64,000 nt of DNA, taken from the NCBI RefSeq assembly GCF_011397635.1, contig NC_064770.1:23368200-23432199 (forward strand), given 5' to 3'. This document shows positions 48,767 through 59,800 of the stretch, one piece after another (within the stretch, counting starts at the first letter, position 1; each line of letters starts with the position of its first letter). The DNA comes from Epinephelus fuscoguttatus (Eukaryota; Chordata; Actinopteri; Perciformes; Serranidae). The position numbers were made by a program, and so were the translations under genes. Under the pieces are notes generated by a model. That model had not been told where the DNA came from. It saw only the letters and a program-made list of their open reading frames with translations, and did not search any database.

Positions 48767-48867
48767 TTAATTTTTCTTTTGAGCAGTGTATATCTATATC
48801 TATATAGTATTATACATGCATATTACAAAGTATTCTAAACATATCAATTAATCGTATGTCATGACAG

Positions 48868-49045
48868 CCATGTTATTATTGATAAATTGATACTACAGCT
48901 TGTAATAAGTAGGTTAATAACTAACCAATGGGTACACAACTATGTTCATGGAAATAAAGTATAATATTTGGTTCTGATTGGTTGAAATCGATACCAAAGT
49001 AATGTAAACTGTATATGTGACCATTGTAACAGACAGTTTAAATCT
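48868..49045. repeat. Fragment shared with the 52398-53204 element
   Basis: Co-linear with 52945-53128: 'acagcttgtaataa', 'aaagtataatattt(g/a)gttctg', 'attggttgaaatc' and 'acagacagtttaaat'. The Tc1 element lies just downstream. Confidence 0.6.
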
Positions 49046-49083
49046 GTCATATCAGCAACTAGGCAACCAGATGGAAATTATTA

Positions 49084-50779
49084 CAACCCCTGGCAAAAAT
49101 TATGGAATCACAAGTCTTGGAGGATGTTCATTCAGTTGTTTAATTTTGTAGAAAAAAAGCAGATCACAGACATGACACAAAACTAAAGTCATTTCAAATG
49201 GCAACTTTCTGGCTTTAAGAAACACTAAAAGAAATCAAGAAAAAAAATTGTGGTAGTCAGTAACAGTTACTTTCTTAGACCAAGCAGAGGGAAAAAAATA
49301 TGGAATCACTCAATTCTGAGGAAAAAATTATGGAATCACCCTGTAAATTTTCTTTCCCAAAACTAACACCTGCATCAGATTAGATCTGCTCGTTAGTCTG
49401 CAGTTAAAAAGAAGTGATCACACCTTGGAGAGCTGTTGCACCAAGTGGATTGACATGAATCATGGCTCCAACACGAGAGATGTCAATTGAAACAAAGGAA
49501 AGGATTATCAAACTCCTTAAAGAGGGTAAATCATCACGCAATGTTGCAAAAGATGTTGGTTGTTCACAGTCAGCTGTGTCTAAAATCTGGACCAAGTACA
49601 AACAACATGGGAAGGTTGTTAAAGGCAAGCATACTGGTAGACCAAGGAAGACATCAAAGCGTCAAGACAGAAAACTTAAAGCAATATGTCTTGAAAACAG
49701 AAAATACACAGCAAAACAAATGAGGAACAAATGGGAGGAAACTGGAGTCAACGTCTGTGACCGAACTGTAAGAAATCGCCTAAAGGAAATAGGATTTACA
49801 TACAGAAAAGCTAAACGAAAGCCATCATTAACACCTAAACAGAAAAAAACAAGGTTACAATGGGCGAAGGAAAAGCAATCGTGGACTGCGGATGACTGGA
49901 TGAAAGTCATATTCAGTGATGAATCGCGAATCTGCAGTGGGCAAGGTGATGATGCTGGAACTTTTGTTTGGTGCCGTTCCAATGTGATTTATGAAGATGA
50001 CTGCCTGAAGAAAACATGCAAATTTCCACAGTCATTGATGATATGGGGCCGCATGTCAGGTAAAGGCACTGGGGAGATGGCTGTCATTACATCTTCAATA
50101 AATGCACAAGTTTACGTTGACATTTTGGACACTTTTCTTATCCCATCAATTGAAAGGATGTTTGGGGATGATGAAATCATTTTTCAAGATGATAATGCAT
50201 CTTGCCATAGAGCAAAAACTGTGAAAACATTCCTTGAAGAAAGACACATAAGATCAATGTCATGGCCTGCAAATAGTCCGGATCTCAATCCAATTGAAAA
50301 TCTGTGGTGGAAGTTGAAGAAAATGGTCCATGACAAGGCTCCAACAGGCAAAGCTGATCTGGCAACAGCAATCAGAGAAAGTTGGAGCCAGATTGATGAA
50401 GAGTACTGTTTGTCACTCATTAAGTCCATGCCTCAGAGACTGCAAGCTGTTATAAAAGCCAGAGGTGGTGCAACTAAGTACTAGTGGTGTGTTGAAGTGT
50501 TCTTTTGTTTGTTTGTTTTTCATGATTCCATAATTTTTTCCTCAGAATTGAGCGATTCCATATTTTTTTCCCCTCTGCTTGGTCTAAGAAAGTAACTGTT
50601 ACTGACTGCCACAATTTTTTTTTCTTGATTTCTTTCAGTGTTTCTTAAAGCCAGATAGTTGCCATTTGAAATGACTTTAGTTTTGTGTCATGTCTGTGAT
50701 CTGCTTTTTTTCTACAAAATTAAACAACTGAATGAACATCCTCCAAGACTGGTGATTCCATAATTTTTGCCAGGGGTTG
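49084..50779 (+). mobile_element. Complete Tc1/mariner transposon (1696 bp)
   Basis: Begins CAACCCCTGGCAAAAATT and ends with its reverse complement, flanked by TA target duplications (49082-49083, 50780-50781). The inverted repeats are about 255 bp (49084-49339 and 50523-50779), differ at only a handful of positions, and each carries an inner repeat of the 'AAAAATTATGGAATCA' word, the IR/DR layout of Sleeping Beauty-type Tc1 elements. It encloses an uninterrupted transposase. High arm identity and the open frame imply a recent insertion. Confidence 0.92.
49462..50484 (+). CDS. Tc1 transposase, uninterrupted DD34E, 340 aa
   Basis: Cut-and-paste transposase of the Tc1 group, acting in the nucleus on the flanking inverted repeats. 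Residues 1-50 form a paired-like helix-turn-helix (MSIETKERIIKLLKEGKSSR, CSQSAVSKIW). GRPRK at 59-63 is the AT-hook-like linker with basic residues fit for nuclear import. A second HTH spans about 70-115. The DDE core has D153 (FSDESR), D244 (FQDDNASCH) and E279 (SPDLNPIENLWW), with 34 residues between the last two. Length is the family norm. No stop or frameshift is visible. The Gly-rich box is present as GKGTGEMAVI at 200-209. Activity cannot be judged from sequence alone. Confidence 0.95.
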   Translation: MAPTREMSIETKERIIKLLKEGKSSRNVAKDVGCSQSAVSKIWTKYKQHGKVVKGKHTGRPRKTSKRQDRKLKAICLENRKYTAKQMRNKWEETGVNVCDRTVRNRLKEIGFTYRKAKRKPSLTPKQKKTRLQWAKEKQSWTADDWMKVIFSDESRICSGQGDDAGTFVWCRSNVIYEDDCLKKTCKFPQSLMIWGRMSGKGTGEMAVITSSINAQVYVDILDTFLIPSIERMFGDDEIIFQDDNASCHRAKTVKTFLEERHIRSMSWPANSPDLNPIENLWWKLKKMVHDKAPTGKADLATAIRESWSQIDEEYCLSLIKSMPQRLQAVIKARGGATKY

Positions 50780-50939
50780 TACATTTGATTTTCCTATTTA
50801 ATTGTATGGGCTGGGTCAACGTTTGTGTTTATTAGAAATAAGAACTACACTTGCAAGCTTTTTTCAAACAGTTTAAATGTGTTAGTGTCTCTTGGTAATC
50901 ACTGCCTCTGTTTCTTGCACGTATCCCACATGACTTGAT

Positions 50940-51490
50940 TCATGCGTCAACAGCTGTGTGAGAGCCAGCCTTAAAGACACCATTATGCAAATACTCGACA
51001 ACTTACAGCTGCACCACTGAGGCAGACCAATTAATAAAACGCCACCATGTGTCTCCACGAGGATACAGCTGCAGTGTTTCATGTTTCCGGGTTCAAAAAC
51101 AAACCCGCTGCTCCCATTTTGTGGCTGCGTGCGCTGCGTGCGCGTCGCGGCTCCTCTAGATGTAGATGAGGTTACTATGAGTTTATCGTCCTGTATTAAC
51201 ACTGTAACACACAAAATGGTGAGCAACATACATGCGCGTGCTCCATGCACGTTCAGCCGTGTTGTGTGTGTGTGTGAGGCAGGAGCAGCAGCCTGTCCCT
51301 GAAAGCCCTCCCCGGTGCGCTGTTGCTGTGCAGCTCTGCCAACCCGTCAGCTGATCCTTGTTGTTCGCTTATCGCAGCTGTTGGAGGATCCGCCCCTGTA
51401 GTAGTCCTGCTCTTTATTAACCAGGCTATAGTCAGGGTGCCTTCATACAGGCTTTAAAGTGTTGTAAAATGGCTGCAGCTGTGTATGATA
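50940..51490. promoter_or_regulatory. CAGCTG-rich, CpG-rich candidate regulatory region upstream of tfap4
   Basis: Six CAGCTG E-boxes at 50951, 51006, 51066, 51348, 51375 and 51476. 51115-51160 is CpG-dense (gcgtgcgctgcgtgcgcgtc). CAGCTG is the AP-4 recognition core. No ORF or transposon explains the segment. Confidence 0.4.
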
Positions 51491-51540
51491 TTTTTAAAAA
51501 GTAATTTCACTGAAGCAACTCATAAGAGGGGAAAATATAA

Positions 51541-52190
51541 AATGATATCCTCCTGAGACCCCAGCTTTTGTTTGGTGTGCACTTTTAATTTCTCTGCGCT
51601 ATTTGGGATTAGTAGGACTTGATAAGTATTTAAAATAAACTCAGTCTTTGAACAGTAAGTCGTTTTTTAAAAGAAACATGACGTCATAGATTACAATTTT
51701 CATAGTCCCAAGTGTGTAATGAAGTATAAAACAGTTTATTTCAATGCCTGAACATTTAATGCAACAACAAAATTGAAAACAAAGATTTTGCAACTCTCTG
51801 GATCAGAGGTCACTGTTCAAGTCTAAAACTGTTCATTTCAACACCTGATCATGGCCGTGCAGAACAAAACTGCAAATGATTTTGTAGCCCTGTATGAATT
51901 TTCCTTGCTCCACACTCCAAGCTAGTAATGTCCCTTTTGTCTGTAGTAGTCTCTTACACCTTACTGGCATATATAACGTGCTGTGGTAATACAATAGCAA
52001 AGTCCCAATGTCCTTAAATGAGTACTTTGTAATTAACAGCATCTCAGCTTGTTAGTATTGCTGAAATTGTGTGCAATATTAAACTACAGATGTTATTAAG
52101 CACGAACAAACACGTTTCGACCATTAAATTTGATCGGGTTTTGTATCTCGTCTGCTTTTGTGTCGGGATCAGCTGTAGATAAGTGAAGCA
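51541..52190. repeat. Partial copy of the TCCTCCTGAGACCC element
   Basis: Starts ATATCCTCCTGAGACCCC and shares 'tttggtgtgcacttttaat', 'aagtcccaatgtcct' and 'gtgtcgggatcagctg' with the following element, in the same order. Confidence 0.6.
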
Positions 52191-52397
52191 GAATCAAAAG
52201 AATATTGTTTTAACAGCATAACGTGGTGTTGTGTTGGTATGCCAGGTGCCGAAAAACAAGTGTCGTAACATTTGATATGGTATTCGAAGCCCAGTTTTTG
52301 TACAAGTAATATTAATGCTGGTTCAAATAAACAAATTTGACCGTATTTCAAATCTTTTGTTGAGCAACGGCTTAGTGTAAAAAACATTAAAGGTCCC

Positions 52398-53204
52398 ATA
52401 TCCTCCTGAGACCCGAATTTGTGTTTGGTATGCACTTTTAATTTCTCCTAGCTATTTGGGAACAGTAGAACCCAATAAATATAAAAAACAAAATATTGTC
52501 AATGATAATTAAGTCCCAATGTCCTCAAACGAGTACTTCCTTGTTAACAGCGTGTTAGCTTGTTACTGTTGCTAAAATTGGTCAAATTTGTTGCCATATC
52601 AAATTACAAACATTATTAATCATAAATACACTAGATTCAACTATTAAATGTGATCAGATTTTGGACCTTGTCCACTTTTGTGTCAGGATCAGCTGCACAC
52701 TGACTTGGCAGAGATGGCTGCCATCTTGTTTTTACATGGATTAGTGTATTGTGCTCTTACTACCACTAGATGGCACAACAAAGTGTCCACGAATGAGGAC
52801 AACAGGTCTAAATTAGGTAGACTGAAGTATAAGTTCAAGTAACCCAAAATGTGATGTCCTGATGTGGTTTAATCAAATAATATCCTGGGCTACTAGTTGA
52901 AGTTTTACGATATATATATATAAACGAAGTTTATAAATAGTAGGACAGCAGGACAGCCATGTTCTTATCTCTTCATTTTAATTACAGCTTGTAATAAATA
53001 ATAATTAACCAACAGGCAAAGAACCATGTTCATAAAATTAAAGTATAATATTTAGTTCTGATTGGTTGAAATCAATTCAAAGTATTGTGAACTGTACATG
53101 TGACCACTGTAACAGACAGTTTAAATAAGGTGAAGAAGTATAAGGCACAGCAAACCCACAATGTGGTGTCCTCACATGAGGGCGCAGGGTCTCAGGAGGA
53201 TATA
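52398..53204. mobile_element. Nonautonomous DNA element with TCCTCCTGAGACCC ends
   Basis: Left ATATCCTCCTGAGACCC and right GGGTCTCAGGAGGATAT are perfect 17-bp inverted repeats. About 807 bp, no ORF. Family unassigned. Confidence 0.7.
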
Positions 53205-53399
53205 ACCACCACTGGAGGATTGGTGGATTGCATTGACTCCACGCTGTTATTCATGAATTAGCCGTCAACGTTTCCGTAATTCTCTTTAAAGACATATAAT
53301 CCCCTCTCCCCTTCACATGTGCGCTGTGCTCTCGCTGTGTCTCTGCGCTAAATAGTCCTTTGTTTACATGCAGTCCCCCGTCTCTGCGGAAGGAGGCTT

Positions 53400-53518
53400 T
53401 TGGTAGTGCAGTGTGACTCCTACCAGCTGTTTCCCGCCTTGAAAGCCATCCGATCAGCTGCATACACACACACATGCACACGCGCGCGCGCGCACACACA
53501 CGGTCATGCAGAGGGAGG

Positions 53519-53558
<40 letters not shown>

Positions 53559-53800
53559 GAGCGCCACACACAACGAGGGAACCCCATCAGCTGGAAGTCG
53601 AGTAACATTACAACTCTCAGCAGCCTCAAACTACTACATTACACAGCCGAGGGATCCGGATCTGAGGATTTAACCCGCGTCGGATCCCGGGATTCCTGCT
53701 CCCTAACGTCATTATATTTATCACATCCTACGGAGACTGTTTGCTGTTTTTTTTATTTTTATTTTGAGGAGGGGGGGAGGCAAACTGGCGAGAGGCGAGC
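53400..53800 (+). promoter_or_regulatory. tfap4 promoter/5' UTR region
   Basis: Directly upstream of the tfap4 start. It has three CAGCTG sites (53424, 53455, 53588), an alternating CA/CG tract (53463-53501) and a GA tract (53516-53552). No clear TATA box. The transcription start cannot be fixed. Confidence 0.5.
53463..53552. repeat. (CA)n(CG)n(CA)n and (GA)n compound tract
   Basis: Alternating purine-pyrimidine bases including a GCGCGCGCGCGC core, then GGGA repeats and a long GA run, ending about 250 bases before the tfap4 ATG. Confidence 0.92.
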
Positions 53801-53889
53801 ATGGAGTATTTCATGGTACCAGCTCAGAAGGTGCCCTCCTTGCAACATTTCAGGAAAACGGAGAAAGAAGTGATCGGAGGTCTCTGCAG
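53801..53889 (+). CDS. tfap4: tfap4 exon 1
   Basis: Start ATG in GCGAGCATGG; donor TGCAG|GTGTGT. Encodes MEYFMVPAQKVPSLQHF through GGLC plus two bases of the next Ser codon. Confidence 0.96.
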
Positions 53890-56800
53890 GTGTGTATACA
53901 TGTGCTTCATCCGGCACGCTGCGTGTAATATTATTACAAGTCATCTGTTTGGAGTAGACGCACTTGGCGACGGCGATGAGGCAACATGCTTCATCTGATC
54001 TGTTATTGTGTACACGACCCACTCACGGGCAGCTGCGGGCTTTAATAACCACCAAACACTGAAATTATAATGCGTGTGAGCATGTTGGGGGTCTGTCTGG
54101 GAGCAGCGCATCCTATCCGTGGGGTTATTTCGCACATTTTGTTGCGAAATCGATGCATTTTGTGGCTAACAAACACAAACCACGTGGTTCCGTGCACACC
54201 ACGCTGCTACTCCGCTCCAGAGCGCATCCCTGCTCTATTTATCCTCAAATTACCCCCGGTGACACCTATAGGTGCTGGGATTTGCGTGAGAAAGGGAAAG
54301 GTTGTGCGAGTGAGCGTCATTGGGTGTTAAAGGGTCTAGTTTTGCCGCACACACCGTGCGGGGTGCTGATTTCAGTCACAGCCATCCGAAGTTATTGTGG
54401 GTAGTGCGGCCATGCTTGTGGCTTGTGCTAAAAGTGATGAGGGGGTCTGGCGTTTGTTTCCTGTTCATGGCGCCCTGTTTTCGCTCACTTGTGCTGTGAA
54501 TGTGCACAGCTGCTGCCTAAATCGCCCCCCACTCGACGTGGCGATTGTTTTACTGGTGTTTCCGTGCGTGTTGTTCGCGCAAACGAGTCGCTTCCACTGC
54601 GTCTTTTCATCCCGCACCTCTGCCATGCTGCCTGCCGCATTGTTATAATGGCGGAGGACACGGAAAGTCTGCTCGGAGCACGGAGGTGGCGTCGGACTCA
54701 GGGGTGACAAAGGGGGGTTATTTGGCCTCGTGGAGGTACGTTTCCACCGGTGTGTCCCGCGAGGGGACGTTTGGCGTTCACGGGGAGGCAGGAAAAATTA
54801 AAAGTGGTGTTATTAATAAGGGGGTGTGTATGTCGCGGAAGGCCCTGCGATACGTCCGCAGCCCTGTTTGAAGAGGGAGGCGGAGGGATCTGCTGCTGTT
54901 GCTGCTTGCTGTTGGTAGTGACGCGGGCAGTGTGGGAAATGTAGTCCTTTGTTGATTTTCATTAAATCCTCATTGTAAGCCTGCAGAATTGATACATAAC
55001 GAGGAAAATCTCCTCCATATTGAACCCAGACTGACTTTAGTGCTTATTAGCTTAATTAAATTAATACATTTAAATGTGACAAACATTAAAGGCACCACCA
55101 GTACACTTTGAAGTAGGGATACTAGGGGTGGGAATCACCAGAGGATCCACAACACATTATTATCACGATACAGTGTTATTGTGATTTTACATATGTGCGA
55201 TATGCTGATTAGTAGGATAAATTATAGTGTGATTTGTTACCTTCTTTCAACTGTAAATTATGCCCTAATGGCCAACAGACTTAGCCATTAGGGTTGAGAA
55301 TCACCAGATGATTCACAACATGATATTATCATGGTGCTTAAGTCACGATACAGTATTATTGCGACTTTAAATATGTTGTGATATGCTGAGTATTATGATA
55401 AAAAATGTTGCGTTTTATTAGCTTTTTTCAACTTTAAATTATGCCCTAATGGCTAACGCATCTAGCCATTAAGGGTGGCAATCACCAGATGATCCACAAT
55501 ACGATATTATCACGATACTGCTAATTAGACTAAATGAATAAATTAATTGAAGTGGGACAAACATTAAAGGGCCCACTGCTACAGTTAACAGTAGGGATCC
55601 TAGGGGTAGGAATCACCAGAGGATCCACGATACGATATTATCACGATACTTAGGTCAAGATACAGTATTATTGCGATATGCTGAGTATTGCAATAAAATA
55701 TATTGCAATTTATTACCGTTTATTCAACTGCAAATTATGTCCCCAAAGGAAAACTTTGTCAACATCTGTTTTATCTAATAAAGTTTTGAGTCTGTTCATC
55801 TAACCTCAGCCACTTTTTGCAGTAGGGAAATATATCTAGTGGACTGAAAAAGCAATTGATTATATTATTCTAGTAGGCTATCTAAAGTTTAATATTGATA
55901 ATTCATTAAATTAAAAAATCAATATTTGGTATTGTGTGACGAAACGATAATGCCACACAAAACTATCGTGATACTATCCTGTATTGATTTTTTTCCACCC
56001 ACTCCTAAGAGATACTCAGTTTGCTTTGCCCAGGGGCTACTTTTGCAAAATGGCAAGAAGCCAGTAAATAAACAAACATTAATATTTGTCAGATAAAATT
56101 AAATAAAAAAGGGAAAACCAGTTGAAGCAGCCTTGTACAGGTCAGATGTACACAGGGGCGTGTCTAGGATTTGATGACATCAGGGCTTAGCTGGCCCCCG
56201 GATCATCCCCTGTCTTTTTTATTTGATATTAAACAAGCGATATTTTGATGCTTTTTAGTGCACTCTGAAACTTTATTTACACCCAGCATACACAAATAAT
56301 CCTTCTGTCAGTTCATTTATTTTCATTGTGAATCAGAAAATGGTCAGCAGGCCACCCTGCACCTTACTGTGAGCCAGATTTGGCACTTGGGCCATAAGTT
56401 GAGCAGCCTATTACTGCTGCACTGACATATCTTACAATTAAAACTTACATGAAGACCACATTTTCAGTTCTTGCCGTTCTAATAAGTATTAATAATACAG
56501 TCTAATTGCTGGCATTCCAGTTTCAGTCTCACATCTGTGGATTATTTTCATTATTATTTAATATGAGGATTTAGTCTCTGCTCTATAAAATGTCAGGAAA
56601 TTGTAGAAAAATATCCATCACTGTCCAAGATGATTAATTTACTTTGATTTACGACAAGGAAAGTAGCAAAATATAATGTTTGAGACGCTTAAACCATCAA
56701 CTGTTTGCCATATTTGATTGAAAACTGCTTAGGCTAAATAACATTGATTTTGAATGTACTTTTCTGTGATTTGTTCACTCAAACAATTAATCGACCGATC

Positions 56801-59800
56801 GTTCAGCTCTATTAAGTTGCTCCTCCTTCGTTACTCCTGTTTAAAGCTTTAATCCACTCTAATTGGGACTCGGTCCGTTCCTCTGTACCAGTTTGTGTTT
56901 GTGTGATATGGTGAAGTCCAGGCCCAGTTGGTCATGTTTTGGCAGTGGATGTGTTTGCTGGATGTGCGGCTGCAGTGCTGGTACGTGTGTGTGTCTATGT
57001 ATGTGTGTGTGACTGTGTGTGTCCTTGCACACACTCCTTTTTCTCATCTGTGTCTGCACAATTGTTCCCAGTGTTTGCACTGAGGCAGCTGAGTCAGTAC
57101 AGATAAGAGCTTGGCTAGAGAGGGTCCCAGAGATACTGAGCTCGATACAGCGAGGATGTAAGAGGAAGTTCGCTTAGAATTTCCCCTCAACTGGATTACA
57201 GCATATGGCATGTTGTGTCTTTTCACCACGGCTTTAGGAAGGGAAATATTAACAGGCTCAGTGTTGCTCTAATTACATCTCAACTGGAGTTATCAGCACT
57301 GGTGCCACTGTAAAGAGGCCTTTTAACCACGTGTGGTGCTTGTAAGGTGTCTTATGAAATGTCAGTTCTGCTTTAATGGCAGGAAACAGTTTATATCACT
57401 AAGACCTTTCAGTGTCATATCTTTGGATTGCATTGCAATACATATTAATGTGTCACTTTAACACCTGTTAGGAAATGGCTCGGGGTTAGAAGAGCAGTCT
57501 GACTTTGTGTCTGCACCTGGACACCTCAGCATGCAGGGAAATATGGCATTGAACTTTTGTTTCAGGGCACGGATTCTCAGCAAAGTATCACTATATTCTT
57601 GTGTGGCAATACCGTATCGTCACACAGTGCCAAGTATCGATTTTCTTTAATCATATAAATGATTAATGTTACAAATACAAATTAAATTTCAGATGGCTTA
57701 CTAAAATAAAATAATCAATTGCCTTTTCAGTCCACTAGATACATTTGCTCATGTTTAAAAAAAAAGGCTGAAATCAGATTTATTTTGTCATCCTAGATAA
57801 AACAGATGTTGTCAAAGTTTTCCTTTTGGGGACGAAATTTACAGTTGAAAAAAGGTAATAACTCCCAACATATTTTATCAGAATACTCTGCATATCGTGA
57901 CATATTTAAAATCACAATAATATTGTATCGTGACTTAAGAATCATGATAATATCGTATCATGCGTCCTCTTGCAATTCCCACCCCTAATGGCTAGTTGCG
58001 TTAGCCTCTCCCTCTGCACCTTCACCGATGGTTTCTGAGGTGGACGGTATGTCAGAGTCTTGCTCAAGAAGAAAAACAAAACGATCCATTGTGGCACATA
58101 AATGCCTGTACACTTGGAACAATATTATGGCCAATTGGCCAATATGTTTCAATAGTATGTAACTGTTAGCTAACCACTTCACATCACCGTTATGGAAAGG
58201 TGCTGCACAGTGGTTTAGCATTAGCTAGCTCATGATTCATGGGTAACAGTAAACCTATCATTAATGTTGTTTACTGTGAATTAAATTAGTTGTTGTTGGA
58301 TGAATATTAATGTGTATTTTCAGACACATTTTATTTCTCGGAAAAGCAAAACTTCAATTAAAACTTACGTTAAATTACCAAACAATAATTTGGCGACCTC
58401 CCTGACGTAACTCTGAGGACCCTCTTGGGGTCGTGGACCACCTGTTGAAGACACAGGTTTTAGGGTCAAAGAATACAGTTTCATGAATCCCTGCAGTGCC
58501 CCACTACATCTATGCAGTGGTGGAATGCAACTAAGTACATTTACTCAAGTATTGTACTTGAGGTAAATGTACTTCAATCTGTACTTTCCATGACACATTT
58601 TACTTCTAGTCCACGACATCTCAGAGGGGCATATGTCACTTTTTACTCCACTACATTTATCTGGCACCTTTTAGTTACTTTACGAATTAAGATTTTACAA
58701 ACATATTAAGAATTTTAAAAATATGATGGTTTGTTATAAATTGAATTACTAAACCAATCATACAGCCTACAGGTACAGCTGAAATGATTAGCCAGTTAAT
58801 CTATGAGTATATTGATGGAACTGTTTTGATCGTTTCAGTCATTTTTCATGCAAAAAGAGAGTCATATTTCCAGCTTCTCGAATGTGAGGAGTACTCTGCA
58901 TTAATTACTTTCAATACTTCAGGTGCATTTTCCTGACATAACATTGTCATTGCAGAACTTTTTTTTTGCAGCAGAGTAGTTTTACAGTGTGGTATTAGTG
59001 CTTACACTCAAGGAAAGGATCTGAATACTTCTTCCACCACTGCACTTACTCTGCATAGATTGCAACATATATAATGCCATAGACTCTTGAATATTTTGTT
59101 TTTGTCCACACAGGAAAGTAGTTATGGATGGCCTCGAAAGACAAATTCACACTTATTACCTGCATAAAAACAGGAATGTGTTGTGCATATCTCTGCCCAT
59201 TCTGCTGTTTGGTGTTGATGCGATGTTAAAAAGAGATATTGCATATATACTATGCAGGATTTTCTTAAAAAACAATATATAGTGTCATACAGATAACAAA
59301 ACAATAAATCTAGTGTCGGCTTTTGCATTAACTTTTGCTTGTGAGCAAACCTACAAACAGTAACCAACAATCTTGCATAGTATACCTTTTAAGGTGTCCG
59401 TGAAATAAAACCCTAAAGCTATGTGTCTTAATCCATAGACCTCATTGTTTTTCTCCTCAGGTATAAAGTAATTCCAAAAGGCCATTCAGTCTCTCAGAAT
59501 CAAAGAGCAAAGACAGTGGCCAAAATGCTAAAATCTCCCACAGCCTCAACAGATAAAGTCACAAGACATGTTGCGTTAGTCGGGGTTATGATCACAGGAA
59601 TACTGTATTTATGTCTGTATACTTAGCTTTGGTGGAAAACAGCAATTTTACACCCATCCACTCTCAGAAGTGGGAGTAGGAAACAGCACATTTAGATATT
59701 ATTGGTTTTGAATGAATGAATGTCTTTGGATTAGGTTAAAGTTTACCATGTGATGGTGACATTGCTGAAAATGTATGTTTTATTTTCTCCCAGTGTCCAA

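Larger units (their letters stand above)
47526..48788. mobile_element. Tc1/mariner-type MITE, host of the THAP element
   Basis: Starts CACTGCTCAACACTTAAATC and ends GAGCAGTG, flanked by TA (47524-47525, 48789-48790). Without the inserted 988-bp element it would be about 270 bp with no ORF. The reversed right end (CACTGCTCAAAAG) fits a common fish Tc1-like terminus. Confidence 0.65.
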
